From an uncultured Flavobacteriaceae bacterium (GTDB lineage: Bacteria > Bacteroidota > Bacteroidia > Flavobacteriales > Flavobacteriaceae): a DNA stretch of 64,000 nucleotides. Both the position numbers and the translations under genes were made by a program. The notes below the pieces were generated by a model, which was not told where the DNA came from, ran no database searches, and saw only the letters and a program-made list of their open reading frames with translations. The DNA is taken from contig CALDYU010000022.1 of the NCBI GenBank assembly GCA_937944485.1, positions 1 to 64,000 of the forward strand. The letters run 5' to 3'. Shown in pieces: positions 55,502 through 64,000 of this stretch. Each line of letters starts with the position of its first letter. Position 1 is the first letter of the stretch.

Positions 55502-57490
55502 ATGAAGTTTAAAATAGTATCGGATTTCAAACCTACCGGAGATCAGCCACAGGCCATTAAACAATTGGTAGATGGCATGGAAGGCAGTGAAAAATATCAA
55601 ACGCTCTTGGGCGTTACAGGGTCTGGAAAAACCTTTACCGTTGCTAATGTCATTGAGAAAGTACAACGTCCCACCTTAGTTCTAGCACATAATAAAACGC
55701 TGGCGGCTCAGCTATACTCTGAGTTCAAGCAATTTTTTCCAGAAAATGCGGTCGAGTATTTCGTCTCTTACTATGATTACTATCAACCAGAAGCATTCAT
55801 TCCCAGTTCTGGTTTATACATAGAAAAGGATTTATCAATAAATGAGGACATAGAAAAACTCCGCTTAAGTACCACTTCATCGTTACTTTCAGGCCGTAGA
55901 GATGTTATTGTTATTGCATCTGTTTCGTGTTTATACGGTATTGGAAATCCTGCGGAATTTCAAAAAAACGTTATCAATATTAAAAAAGATCAAGTAATCG
56001 CACGTACTAAATTGCTACATCAATTAGTACAAAGCCTCTATTCTCGTACTACCTCAGATTTTCGAAACGGTAATTTTAGAGTTAAGGGCGATGTTGTTGA
56101 CATTTTTCCGAGTTATGCCGATCATGCATATAGAATACATTTTTTTGGCGATGAAATCGAAGAGATAGAAGCTTTTGACCCTTTTAATAATTCGATTGTT
56201 GAGAGCTATGAAAATTTAAATATTTATCCTGCCAATATGTTTGTAACATCGCCTGATGTGCTGCAAAACGCTATTCACCAAATTCAAGAAGATATGGTCA
56301 AACAGGTGGATTATTTCAAAGATATTGGCAAACCTTTAGAAGCCAAACGTTTGGAAGAGCGCACAAGTTTTGATCTAGAAATGATTCGCGAACTAGGTTA
56401 TTGTTCAGGTATCGAAAACTATTCACGCTATTTAGATGGAAGGGAACCAGGAACAAGACCTTTCTGTTTGCTTGACTATTTTCCGGATGACTATTTAATG
56501 GTTATCGATGAAAGCCATGTAACCATTCCGCAAGTTCATGCTATGTACGGAGGCGATCGCTCACGAAAAGTGAATTTAGTTGAATACGGCTTTCGACTTC
56601 CAGCGGCAATGGATAATCGTCCGCTAAAATTTGAAGAATTTGAAGCATTACAAAATCAAGTGATTTATGTGAGTGCTACCCCAGCAGATTATGAATTGAA
56701 GTTAAGCGAAGGTGTCTTTGCCGAACAAATTATTCGGCCTACTGGTTTATTGGATCCTATCATTGAAGTTCGACCAAGTCTAAATCAAATAGATGATCTG
56801 ATTGAAGAGATTCAGCAGCGCGTAGAAAAAGATGAAAGAACTTTAGTTACTACTTTGACCAAACGAATGGCCGAAGAGTTAACCAAATATTTAAGTCGAA
56901 TTCAGGTTCGATGTAGATACATTCATAGTGATGTTGATACTTTAGAGCGCGTAGAAATAATGCAAGATCTACGTAAAGGAATCTTTGATGTTCTTATCGG
57001 TGTAAACTTATTGCGAGAAGGTTTAGATTTACCAGAAGTTTCTTTAGTAGCCATTCTCGATGCGGACAAAGAAGGGTTTTTAAGAAGTACTCGCTCACTT
57101 ACACAAACTGTAGGAAGAGCAGCAAGACATCTTAATGGAAAAGCAATTATGTATGCGGACAAAATTACGGCAAGTATGCAAAAAACCATTGATGATACGA
57201 CCTACCGTCGTGAGAAACAAATTGAATATAATACAAAGCATAATGTAACGCCTAAAGCTTTGAATAAAAACTTAGATAGTGTACTTTCAAAAAATTCAGT
57301 TTCAACATATCATTTCGAAAAAGAAGAACTGCGCGCCGCTGAACCTGACATCGAATATTTAACAAAAGATCAAATCGAAAAACGTATTCGCACTAAGCGA
57401 AAATCTATGGAAAAAGCGGCCAAAGAATTAGACTTTATTGAAGCTGCAAAGTTACGCGATGAGATTAAAATACTTCAAAATAAAAACTAA
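55502..57490 (+). CDS. uvrB: UvrABC system protein B
   Basis: A 662-residue DNA-damage recognition helicase of nucleotide excision repair, which acts with UvrA and UvrC. Walker A GVTGSGKT is at 37-44. The beta-hairpin region holds YDYYQPEAFIP, the DEAD-like motif is VIDESHVT, and helicase motif VI is QTVGRAARH. The C-terminal UVR motif follows (RTKRKSMEKAAKELDFIEAA). The length is normal. It is a separate unit, 40 bp after the T9SS gene and with no terminator seen between. Confidence 0.97.
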   Translation: MKFKIVSDFKPTGDQPQAIKQLVDGMEGSEKYQTLLGVTGSGKTFTVANVIEKVQRPTLVLAHNKTLAAQLYSEFKQFFPENAVEYFVSYYDYYQPEAFIPSSGLYIEKDLSINEDIEKLRLSTTSSLLSGRRDVIVIASVSCLYGIGNPAEFQKNVINIKKDQVIARTKLLHQLVQSLYSRTTSDFRNGNFRVKGDVVDIFPSYADHAYRIHFFGDEIEEIEAFDPFNNSIVESYENLNIYPANMFVTSPDVLQNAIHQIQEDMVKQVDYFKDIGKPLEAKRLEERTSFDLEMIRELGYCSGIENYSRYLDGREPGTRPFCLLDYFPDDYLMVIDESHVTIPQVHAMYGGDRSRKVNLVEYGFRLPAAMDNRPLKFEEFEALQNQVIYVSATPADYELKLSEGVFAEQIIRPTGLLDPIIEVRPSLNQIDDLIEEIQQRVEKDERTLVTTLTKRMAEELTKYLSRIQVRCRYIHSDVDTLERVEIMQDLRKGIFDVLIGVNLLREGLDLPEVSLVAILDADKEGFLRSTRSLTQTVGRAARHLNGKAIMYADKITASMQKTIDDTTYRREKQIEYNTKHNVTPKALNKNLDSVLSKNSVSTYHFEKEELRAAEPDIEYLTKDQIEKRIRTKRKSMEKAAKELDFIEAAKLRDEIKILQNKN

Positions 57491-57565
57491 AAAAATATAA
57501 ATAAAAACTTAACATTTATATAATTAATTTATTGATTTTTATAGATTTAAATTAAGTTTTTAGAC

Positions 57566-57763
57566 ATGTCTAAATTAAGGATACGTCCACTATATCGTTC
57601 TATTTTAGTCTATTTATTTAAACATTCTAAATCTTGTATATTACAGTCTTTAAAAATACAGTATAAAAAATATGTTCGGCTTAAGAAGATGCAATACTTA
57701 GCGTTTTCGCTACAAAGAAAAGGAAAGAATATTTTCCGCCACATTCAAAATCCGCTCTTGTAA
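57566..57763 (+). CDS. Possible small basic protein
   Basis: A 65-residue frame with ATG 57566 and 16 or more Lys/Arg residues, in an otherwise gene-free 570 bp stretch after uvrB. It shows no membrane segment or known motif. Its composition agrees with AT-rich chance coding, so it may not be a gene. Confidence 0.2.
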   Translation: MSKLRIRPLYRSILVYLFKHSKSCILQSLKIQYKKYVRLKKMQYLAFSLQRKGKNIFRHIQNPLL

Positions 57764-58063
57764 CGTCAGTTCATTTTTAAGGCTATACATTATGAAGAAG
57801 ACAAAATAAACAACACTAAGAGGTTCTTAAATAGTTACTCGAATTTCAATTAGTACTAAGAAACAAACGACCATTCATATATCATAGATTATTAGCAAGA
57901 CATTCCTTTTATTTGTTTTGTAAAGCGATAATCTCTTCCTACAAAAAATTACAATAAAGCTAAATATCATTAACAAAAAGCGCCTTGACCCGAGAATCAA
58001 AACGCTTTTCAACTAACCAACTAAATCAACTTTTTCAAAGCGAAAAAGGTTTTCAAAAATGCA
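57764..58063. other. Gene-free stretch before the small heat-shock gene
   Basis: AT-rich DNA with no supported gene. The only recognisable element is a hairpin at 57976-58009. Confidence 0.5.
57976..58009 (-). terminator. Possible terminator of the small heat-shock gene
   Basis: AAAAGCG and CGCTTTT pair around an inner TTGA/TCAA stem. On the reverse strand a run of five T follows, 55 bp beyond the Hsp20 stop. Confidence 0.45.
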
Positions 58064-58489
58064 CTACTTTAATTCAATTACTCTTTTAGGTTTAGGCAAA
58101 GCTTCTTCCTTTTTAGGAAGCCGAAATGCAAGAATACCATCCTCGTAATTAACTTCTATTTTTTCAGTATTTACAGTTTCGGGTAAAGTGAAAGACCTGC
58201 TAAAACGTGACAATGAAAATTCTCTTCGAGTATACTCCTTATCACCTTCGGCACTAGTATTTTTTACTTCTACAGAAACAGTTAACACATCAGCGTCAAT
58301 CTCAATATTAAGATCTTCCTTTCTTATTCCCGGAACTATTAATTCCAGTTCAAATCCAGTTTCGTTAGATGCAATATTCACAGGTGGTATTTTTACTCCA
58401 ACTTTTTCGATACCCCCAAACCAATCAGGATTAAATATTTCATTCATTAGCGCAGGGAATATCATATTATTTCTTTTTGCTACATTCAT
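58064..58489 (-). CDS. Small heat-shock protein, Hsp20 family
   Basis: A 141-residue ATP-independent chaperone. The alpha-crystallin domain spans about residues 37-135, with ELELIVPGIRKEDLNIEID, the FTLPETV strand and the EDGILAFRLPKKE hairpin. The C-terminal PKRVIEL includes an I-x-L-like anchor. Its length is typical. It is monocistronic. A reverse-strand sequence GACTTTTG upstream is close to, but not, a -7 box. Confidence 0.93.
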   Translation of the reverse strand: MNVAKRNNMIFPALMNEIFNPDWFGGIEKVGVKIPPVNIASNETGFELELIVPGIRKEDLNIEIDADVLTVSVEVKNTSAEGDKEYTRREFSLSRFSRSFTLPETVNTEKIEVNYEDGILAFRLPKKEEALPKPKRVIELK

Positions 58490-58605
58490 AACTTATGTTT
58501 TTTAAAGGTTAAATTTCTAAATCAACCCATAAAAGACAAAAGTCGTACCGATACTAATTTAGTGACATTTTGTCATTTTTATTACTTATAGATATGTCAA
58601 TTTGT

Positions 58606-59004
58606 CTATTTAATCTTAAAAGAGGCCTCCAATAAGGCCGTTTTAGTAATGTTTCCTTCAGGGTGTTTTTGCATTTCTTGAATCAGTTTTAGTACCGTAG
58701 ACGGCTTTAAACCGATGCTTATTCCCATTACTCTTAAAAGATCTAATTCTAAAAAATGCTGTTCCCCATCAACATAAAGCATTCTAATTAATCTATGAAA
58801 TTGATCAATACGTTCTTCATGCGAATTAATAACTGCCTTTTGCGGCTTTTGATATAGTAAGTTTTCAAATTCATCTTTGCCAATTCCGAATTGCAAAGCT
58901 AATTCTTGAAGTAATCCGTATTCAGATTCTTTGATCACTTGGTCTGCTTTTGCCATTTGTATAATCTCGGACAATAGTGCCCGATTAGTACATTCTTTAT
59001 TCAT
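58606..59004 (-). CDS. TerB-like helical protein
   Basis: A 132-residue all-helical cytoplasmic protein. The segments EIIQMAKADQVIKESEYGLL and FHRLIRMLYVDGEQHFLEL have the pattern of TerB-type domains, which bind divalent metal in tellurite-resistance proteins and occur widely with no known role. I chose ATG 59004, because the longer frame begins with a TTG and an 18-residue leader that does not look like part of the fold. It is divergent from the DUF1456 gene. Confidence 0.7.
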   Translation of the reverse strand: MNKECTNRALLSEIIQMAKADQVIKESEYGLLQELALQFGIGKDEFENLLYQKPQKAVINSHEERIDQFHRLIRMLYVDGEQHFLELDLLRVMGISIGLKPSTVLKLIQEMQKHPEGNITKTALLEASFKIK

Positions 59005-59222
59005 TATTTTTCGCTCGTTATAAATAAATGATATTTCATTCTTATTCTTAAAAAGCAAATTCTTCAGCCTTAGAAATAGATTTTCAAGAATATTAATTTC
59101 CTATTTATTCAACATATTTTAGAATAAACGTTTTTGTAAGAATTTTCGTATACAACTCAAAATTATACGACTATTGATATCCTCAAAAATTAATTTATAA
59201 TACCTTCACCAAAATTTGATTA

Positions 59223-59567
59223 ATGAGCAATAATGACGTTTTAAAAAAATTAAGAGTAGCCTTAAAATTGCGAGAAGAAGAATTTTTAGAAATTTTAAAA
59301 CTTGTTGATTTCAAAATTTCGAGAGGTGAACTCAGTGCATTTTTTAGACGAGAAGATCACCCAAATTACAGGGAATGCGGAGATCAAATTTTACGAAATT
59401 TCCTGAACGGCTTAGTACTTTATTTAAGGGGCACCAAAGAACATCCAAAAATTCCTGGAGAAGTATTATTACAAAAAACGATTGAAACGCAACAAAAAAA
59501 CCCAAGAAAGCCTTTTAAGAATACGGACATAGATCATGTTAAATATAAGAACAAAAAAAAGTCCTGA
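59223..59567 (+). CDS. DUF1456 family protein
   Basis: A 114-residue protein whose first 75 residues (NNDVLKKLRVALKLREEEF, ISRGELSAFFRREDHPNYRE, LRNFLNGLVLYLRG) match the DUF1456/YehS family. The tail is lysine-rich. Its function is unknown. The last codons are read from the A-rich strand of the terminator that serves the convergent gene. A single TGTAAGAAT lies at 59135-59143, 80 bp upstream. Confidence 0.88.
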   Translation: MSNNDVLKKLRVALKLREEEFLEILKLVDFKISRGELSAFFRREDHPNYRECGDQILRNFLNGLVLYLRGTKEHPKIPGEVLLQKTIETQQKNPRKPFKNTDIDHVKYKNKKKS

Positions 59568-59591
59568 AAACCGTTTAACGGCACAGGACTT
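59559..59591 (-). terminator. Terminator of the convergent small secreted protein gene
   Basis: AAGTCCTG pairs with CAGGACTT, with an inner CCGTT/AACGG stem. On the reverse strand it is followed by eight T. It overlaps the 3' end of the DUF1456 gene. Confidence 0.8.
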
Positions 59592-59614
59592 ATCTGCTAG
59601 TCATTGACCAACCT

Positions 59615-59959
59615 TTAACTAGCAATACGTACCGCTACGGTATACTTCTTACCTTCTTTATAATTATCTAAAGCTACCTCTTGATAGTTCAATTTGCTTT
59701 TAATAAATTTTTCCATATCCTCCTTATCAGTATCTACAGAAAGTACCACAATTTCTTTATCACTGTTGAGCATAAAAAGAACTTCAGCCTCTTGGCCCAA
59801 GTGATATTCCGTTAAGTTATTGTTGTTTAAAATAGAACTTATCTGTTCTGATAAATTCTGTGCCTTAGGAGCTTTAACTCCTTTTTTTACGTTATTGGCA
59901 AAAATACTTCCTGCAGAAAGTAGCATTGCAGCTACCAAAACTAAACTAACTTTTTTCAT
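59615..59959 (-). CDS. Small secreted hypothetical protein
   Basis: A 114-residue protein with a signal peptide ending near residue 21 (SAGSIFANN). The mature part has NLTEYHLGQEAEVLFMLNSDKEIVVLSVDT, then a helix-and-strand end with KYTVAVRIAS. This pattern occurs in small periplasmic proteins of Bacteroidota with no assigned function. It is a single-gene unit with its own terminator. I do not propose a role. Confidence 0.72.
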   Translation of the reverse strand: MKKVSLVLVAAMLLSAGSIFANNVKKGVKAPKAQNLSEQISSILNNNNLTEYHLGQEAEVLFMLNSDKEIVVLSVDTDKEDMEKFIKSKLNYQEVALDNYKEGKKYTVAVRIAS

Positions 59960-60267
59960 GATTTGATCGTTTTTTAATTCTGTTTTCTACCAGCCGGCAG
60001 AGATTAATGATTTAAACAGAATTTGATTAATATTAATTGATGAACTACTTAAAAGACGTCTCAAATCAGAGAATGTTACAGACAAAAAAAGATTTAACTT
60101 TTTATTATCATTTCTAAGGTTCCTTTAAATATTAAGAACCATGATTTACATTATCTGAGACTCAAGAGGAGAATGCCCGTTGCACGGCAATGCTATAATA
60201 AAACTTGTGAAGTATAAAAAAGGGGTCGATAATTCGACCCCTTTTCTTATTTTATTTTAATATGCTA
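59960..60267. other. 308 bp gap between secreted protein and sucC
   Basis: AT-rich, with the sucC terminator at 60216-60241. A weak GGTTC/GAACC inverted repeat lies near 60117-60140. I see no gene or RNA here. Confidence 0.5.
60216..60241 (-). terminator. Rho-independent terminator of sucC
   Basis: GGGGTCGA and TCGACCCC form a perfect eight-base stem around TAAT, with T runs on both sides. On the reverse strand it lies 27 bp after the sucC stop, with six T following. It can work in both directions. Confidence 0.92.
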
Positions 60268-61461
60268 CTAGCTAAGAACTTCCTTAACCTTATCGGCAGC
60301 TTCTTGAAACTGAACCGCAGATTCTACGGCCAAACCAGAGTTATCAATAATCTCTTTAGCTAATTCAGCATTTGTTCCTTGAAGACGAACTATAATAGGT
60401 ACTTTAATGGCATCTCCCATATTTTTATAAGCCTCAACAATACCATTAGCTACACGATCGCAGCGCACTATTCCGCCAAAAATATTAACGAGAATAGCCT
60501 TAACAGCTTCATCTTGTAGAATAATGCGAAAAGCCTCTTCTACCCGCTTGGCATCAGCAGTACCTCCAACATCTAAGAAATTAGCTGGTTCTCCACCAGC
60601 CATTTTTATTAAATCCATCGTTGCCATTGCTAGACCTGCCCCATTAACCATACAACCAACATTACCATCTAAATCAACATAATTCAACCCTAAAGCACCT
60701 GCTTCAACTTCAATAGGGTTTTCTTCACGTAAATCACGCATTTCTGCATACTCCTTTCTCCTAAAAAGTGCGTTATCATCTATAGCTACTTTTGCATCTA
60801 CCGCCATAATTTTATCATCGGAAGTTTTTAACACTGGATTGATCTCGAACATACTTGAATCACTTTCTACGTATGCTTTGTATAAGGAAGCAACGAACCG
60901 CGCCATCTCCTTAAACGCCGCCCCTGAAAGTCCCAAATTAAAGGCAATTTTACGCGCTTGAAAAGGCAACAAGCCGGTGGCAGGATCAATTTCTTCTGTA
61001 AAAATCAAATGTGGTGTCTTCTCAGCCACTTCTTCGATATCCATACCTCCTTCGGTAGAATACATGATCATATTCTTTCCTGAGCTTCTATTAAGCAATA
61101 CGGACATGTAAAACTCATTCGTCTCACTATCACCAGGGTAATAAACATCCTCTGCCACTAAAACTTGATGTACTTTTTTACCTTCTGCTGAAGTTTGTGG
61201 TGTAATCAGATTCATTCCAATTATTTGCCCTGCCAATTCCTCAACTTCTTTTAAATTTTTTGCGAGTTTAACACCGCCACCTTTACCTCTTCCTCCAGCA
61301 TGTACTTGTGCCTTTATTACATGCCACCCAGTACCCGTTTCTTCAGTCAACTTTTTAGCAGCTTCAACCGCTTCTTTTGAATTTTGTGCTACAATGCCGC
61401 GCTGTATGCGCACGCCGAAGCTTGCCAATATTTCTTTTCCTTGGTACTCGTGAAGATTCAT
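60268..61461 (-). CDS. sucC: Succinate-CoA ligase (ADP-forming) subunit beta
   Basis: A 397-residue subunit of the citric-acid-cycle enzyme that forms succinate and ATP from succinyl-CoA. The ATP-grasp domain is at the N-terminus (NLHEYQGKEILASFGV, KAQVHAGGRGKGGGVKLA), and the CoA-ligase domain holds FLDVGGTADA and VNIFGGIVRCD. The length is exactly typical. The alpha subunit gene is not next to it, as is common in Bacteroidota. A -7 box lies 27 bases upstream on the reverse strand. Confidence 0.97.
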   Translation of the reverse strand: MNLHEYQGKEILASFGVRIQRGIVAQNSKEAVEAAKKLTEETGTGWHVIKAQVHAGGRGKGGGVKLAKNLKEVEELAGQIIGMNLITPQTSAEGKKVHQVLVAEDVYYPGDSETNEFYMSVLLNRSSGKNMIMYSTEGGMDIEEVAEKTPHLIFTEEIDPATGLLPFQARKIAFNLGLSGAAFKEMARFVASLYKAYVESDSSMFEINPVLKTSDDKIMAVDAKVAIDDNALFRRKEYAEMRDLREENPIEVEAGALGLNYVDLDGNVGCMVNGAGLAMATMDLIKMAGGEPANFLDVGGTADAKRVEEAFRIILQDEAVKAILVNIFGGIVRCDRVANGIVEAYKNMGDAIKVPIIVRLQGTNAELAKEIIDNSGLAVESAVQFQEAADKVKEVLS

Positions 61462-61488
61462 ATATTAAAGGTGTATTATGTTCGGATG

Positions 61489-61496
61489 CAAAAATA
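61489..61496 (-). promoter_or_regulatory. Candidate -7 box for sucC
   Basis: The reverse strand reads TATTTTTG, matching TAnnTTTG, 27 bases from the ATG. No -33 TTTG was found at the right spacing. Confidence 0.4.
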
Positions 61497-61567
61497 ACAA
61501 ACGAATCTCATTTACCCTAAAATAAAAAAGAAGAGCATTCAAAACACTTCCATATTTGTAAACAATA

Positions 61568-62209
61568 CTACTGCATGGAAAAATCTTCAAAATCTAGGGG
61601 ATCAAAATTTTTAAAATCACCGTTTAACTTAATTGTTTGTTTGGTTCGATTTACTTCTTCTAAAACAGCAATAGTGGTTACTAAGTGATTTTTTAAAAAT
61701 GCTAGACGTTCACTTTCTTTTGATAATTGAAGTAATTCGTACTCTTGCTCAAAAGATAATCCCATTTTATGAACCAATACATGGCTATGAAATTTCTCAG
61801 GCGATATAGGTGTAAACGGAACCGACATTAAATTATAAAGTGCCTCAATTAAACCTAGCACTTCTTTTTTTACAGTAGCATCGACATCATTCAAATTATC
61901 TAAAAATTCTACTTCACCACCAGCATAAAGCTTATCGTCCATCTGATTTTCAAAAGAAAGCACTTTAAATACCTGTCGAGCAACACACGTAACATCCATT
62001 TCACCACCTTCATACGTGTTTACGATTTCAACTAATTGAACCTCGGTACCAAACAAAATACTATCATGAATATATACTGGAATTCCGAAAGTAATCGCCT
62101 CATCGCGGCAGTCACGAATTAACTGTTTATAACGCTCTTCAAAGATATGTAAGGGTACCGTTTCACCAGGAAAGAATATGGATTGTAACGGAAACATTGG
62201 TAATTTCAT
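61568..62209 (-). CDS. LON substrate-binding domain protein
   Basis: A 213-residue protein with only the N-terminal LON domain (MFPLQSIFFPGETVPLHIFEERYKQL) and none of the AAA or protease parts. Stand-alone forms are common and may bind protein or regulate proteolysis. The domain continues with FGIPVYIHDS and VARQVFKVLSF. It is divergent from lysA. A promoter with both elements visible lies 18 bp upstream. Confidence 0.88.
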   Translation of the reverse strand: MKLPMFPLQSIFFPGETVPLHIFEERYKQLIRDCRDEAITFGIPVYIHDSILFGTEVQLVEIVNTYEGGEMDVTCVARQVFKVLSFENQMDDKLYAGGEVEFLDNLNDVDATVKKEVLGLIEALYNLMSVPFTPISPEKFHSHVLVHKMGLSFEQEYELLQLSKESERLAFLKNHLVTTIAVLEEVNRTKQTIKLNGDFKNFDPLDFEDFSMQ

Positions 62210-62227
62210 GGGACATTGCTTTTAACC

Positions 62228-62235
62228 CAAATGTA
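62228..62235 (-). promoter_or_regulatory. Promoter of the LON-domain gene
   Basis: The reverse strand reads TACATTTG, 18 bases before the ATG. A CTTG lies about 20 bases upstream, fitting the Bacteroidota -33/-7 layout. Confidence 0.5.
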
Positions 62236-62381
62236 CAATTCCGAAGGTTTATGTCCAAGCCGCTTGAAACAAATGATTTGTTGTAAATAAAACAAATTGT
62301 TTTAAAATTCATATTTGCCGCTATTTTTTTTGTCTGTGCACCCAAGTGTTTTAGCTTTGCTTTAAAGTGTATTGATATATT

Positions 62382-63623
62382 ATGAAGAATTCTGATTTAC
62401 TAAAAATTGCAAAAACATACGGCGATCCAGTTTATGTTTACGAGTCTAAAAAAATTATATCGCAATACAATCGATTAACAAAGGCCTTCGGCGGGGTGAA
62501 AAAGTTAAAATTAAACTATGCCGCTAAAGCCCTTTCTAATCTGGCAATTTTAAAATTGATGAATAGTTTAGGAAGTGGACTTGATACCGTTTCTATACAA
62601 GAGGTACAACTCGGTTTATTGGCAGGCTTCAAGCCAGAAGATATTATTTTTACTCCAAATGGGGTATCTCTCGAAGAATTAGAAGAAGCTTCTAAACTTG
62701 GTGTGCGTATTAATATTGACAATCTCTCTTTACTCGAACAGTTCGGAAGTAAGCATGCTGACATTCCCGTTTGTATACGTATTAATCCGCATGTTATGGC
62801 GGGGGGCAATTCGAATATATCTGTGGGCCACATCGATTCTAAATTTGGAATTAGCATACATCAAATCCCCCACTTACTTCGTATTGTTGATTTAACTCAG
62901 ATGAACATTAACGGTATTCACATGCATACGGGCAGTGATATTCTTGATATAGATGTGTTTTTATACGCTTCCGAAATTCTTTTTGAAACCGCCAAAAACT
63001 TTTCAAAACTAGATTTCATAGACTTCGGCAGTGGCTTTAAAGTGCCCTATAAAACAGGGGATATAGAAACGAATGTAGAAGAACTTGGCAAAAAACTTAG
63101 CAAACGTTTTAACGAATTTTGCAAAGATTATGGTAAAGACCTCACCTTAGCTTTTGAACCTGGTAAATTTTTAGTTAGTGAAGCTGGGCATTTCTTAGCT
63201 CGAGTTAATGTTGTAAAACAAACGACTTCAACGGTGTTTGCAAGTATAGATTCTGGTTTCAATCATCTAATTCGACCTATGCTTTATGGTGCCGAACATG
63301 CTATTGTTAACATTTCTAATGAAAAAGGTCGTGAACGTTATTATTCCGTTGTGGGCTACATCTGCGAAACAGATACCTTCGCAAGTAATCGCAGAATAAA
63401 TGAAATTACCGAAGGGGACATCTTGTGCTTTAAAAATGCAGGGGCCTATTGTTTCACCATGGCCAGCAACTATAACTCAAGGTTCAGGCCTCCAGAAGTA
63501 TTATGGCATGACGGCCAAGCTATTTTAATTCGTGAACGCGAGAACTTTGATGATTTAATTAAACATCAAGTCGATGTGCACGATTTATTTGTCCCCATAA
63601 AGACCACAGCAAAGGTTAAGTAA
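62382..63623 (+). CDS. lysA: Diaminopimelate decarboxylase
   Basis: A 413-residue PLP enzyme that converts meso-diaminopimelate to lysine. The cofactor lysine is K49 in LNYAAKALSN. GIHMHTGSDI and the phosphate-binding FIDFGSGFKVPYK are in the barrel. Substrate and PLP residues in EPGKFLVSEAG and ICETDTFA follow, with the NAGAYCFTMASNYN loop near the end. The size is normal. dapD of the same pathway is at 20.2 kb. Two short inverted repeats (62269-62281 and 62289-62303) lie upstream. Confidence 0.95.
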   Translation: MKNSDLLKIAKTYGDPVYVYESKKIISQYNRLTKAFGGVKKLKLNYAAKALSNLAILKLMNSLGSGLDTVSIQEVQLGLLAGFKPEDIIFTPNGVSLEELEEASKLGVRINIDNLSLLEQFGSKHADIPVCIRINPHVMAGGNSNISVGHIDSKFGISIHQIPHLLRIVDLTQMNINGIHMHTGSDILDIDVFLYASEILFETAKNFSKLDFIDFGSGFKVPYKTGDIETNVEELGKKLSKRFNEFCKDYGKDLTLAFEPGKFLVSEAGHFLARVNVVKQTTSTVFASIDSGFNHLIRPMLYGAEHAIVNISNEKGRERYYSVVGYICETDTFASNRRINEITEGDILCFKNAGAYCFTMASNYNSRFRPPEVLWHDGQAILIRERENFDDLIKHQVDVHDLFVPIKTTAKVK

Positions 63624-63655
63624 TGGCATTAAAATAAAGATTGTGGAATTTCGTT

Positions 63656-63663
63656 AGTTTTGG
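63656..63663 (+). promoter_or_regulatory. Candidate -7 box for the thioredoxin-fold gene
   Basis: TAGTTTTG matches TAnnTTTG, 37 bases before ATG 63701. Confidence 0.4.
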
Positions 63664-63700
63664 TATAGTCTTTGGACTAAAACAGAAAAATAGCTTCTCA

Positions 63701-64000
63701 TGAAAACAAGCGGTACTAAATCAACTGCCTTTATTTTATTTTTATTCTTTTCGCTGTTCGCGAATACTATTGTAGCTCAAGAGGTTAATTGGTTAACCTG
63801 GAATGAGGCTGCAGAATTGGTTGCTAGTGATAAAAATCCGAAGAAAATATTCATTGATGTCTACACCGATTGGTGCGGATGGTGCAAAAAAATGGATAAA
63901 GACACTTTTCAAAATGCCGAGGTTGCAGCCTATATGGAAGCTAACTTTTATATGGTTAAATTAGATGGGGAAGGAAAAGAACCGATTGAATTCAAAGGAA
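63701..64000 (+). CDS. Secreted thioredoxin-fold protein, cut by the window end
   Basis: The first 100 codons of a gene that runs off the window. A signal peptide (about residues 1-26, ending TIVAQE) is followed by a thioredoxin fold: KKIFIDVYTDWCGWCKKMD, with the CGWC redox pair, and VAAYMEANFYMVKLDGEG. It resembles the Thioredoxin_7 or DUF255-type periplasmic reductases of Bacteroidota. It probably works on disulfides in the envelope. The 3' end and full length are not visible. Confidence 0.88.

Noticed and set aside
60055-60165. GTCTCA and TGAGAC inverted repeat before sucC
   Set aside because: Six bases separated by more than 90 bases; too weak to support an RNA or site.
1-64000. tRNA, rRNA or riboswitch genes
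   Set aside because: Looked for T-arm GTTCGAA-type patterns, rRNA motifs and long structured leaders on both strands by eye; none was convincing. A covariance-model scan would be needed to exclude them.

Overview
The window looks like a chromosomal segment of a marine-type member of the Flavobacteriaceae (Bacteroidota). The evidence is a low G+C content (mid-30s percent by eye), several TAnnTTTG -7 promoter boxes with little Shine-Dalgarno signal, type IX secretion (T9SS) cargo with gliding-motility type C-terminal domains, PorP/SprF proteins, and family-typical genes such as DUF5606, DUF5916 and DUF2853. I saw no rRNA, tRNA, CRISPR array, insertion sequence or phage gene. A genus cannot be named safely from this window alone.

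Positions 1-8.2 kb hold an unknown gene, then a sensor histidine kinase that stops inside its ATPase domain. There it runs directly into the C-terminal end of a polyprenyl-phosphate glycosyltransferase, which looks like a deletion scar. Around it lies an envelope-modification group: a flippase-like membrane protein, a GT39 glycosyltransferase, a PAP2 phosphatase and a MATE exporter, followed by mazG. Positions 8.4-18.5 kb carry small stress and housekeeping genes (a membrane protein, a DinB-fold protein, Dps, DUF5916, DUF2853). After them comes a forward-strand group for sugar use: a glycerol-facilitator type channel, an esterase, an SGNH hydrolase, a GH20 hexosaminidase and a Gfo/Idh oxidoreductase. 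Positions 18.6-21 kb are ruvX-def-DUF5606 diverging from dapD.

Positions 21-26 kb form a surface-polymer cluster whose parts resemble teichoic-acid and phosphocholine machinery: a LicC-like nucleotidyltransferase, a fused CDP-glycerol glycerophosphotransferase/GT2, a LicD protein and a TagD-like cytidylyltransferase. Next come a Sua5-family protein and a CCA-adding enzyme. Positions 28-45 kb are the most striking part. Two successive copies of a three-gene operon each encode a large calcium-repeat T9SS adhesin, a PorP/SprF protein and an OmpA/PD40 protein. Each copy ends in a related terminator and has a cluster of TGTAAGAAT direct repeats roughly 85-90 bp upstream of a -7 box.

Positions 45-64 kb carry heme A synthase, a pRiA4b ORF-3-like protein, NdpA, an unknown protein with kinase-like motifs, an ABC exporter, two more T9SS type B surface proteins, uvrB, a small heat-shock protein and a TerB-like protein. 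They end with DUF1456, sucC, a LON-domain protein, lysA and a thioredoxin-fold gene cut by the window edge. The window is mainly housekeeping DNA with three accessory themes: envelope glycan modification, phospho-polyol surface decoration, and duplicated adhesin secretion.
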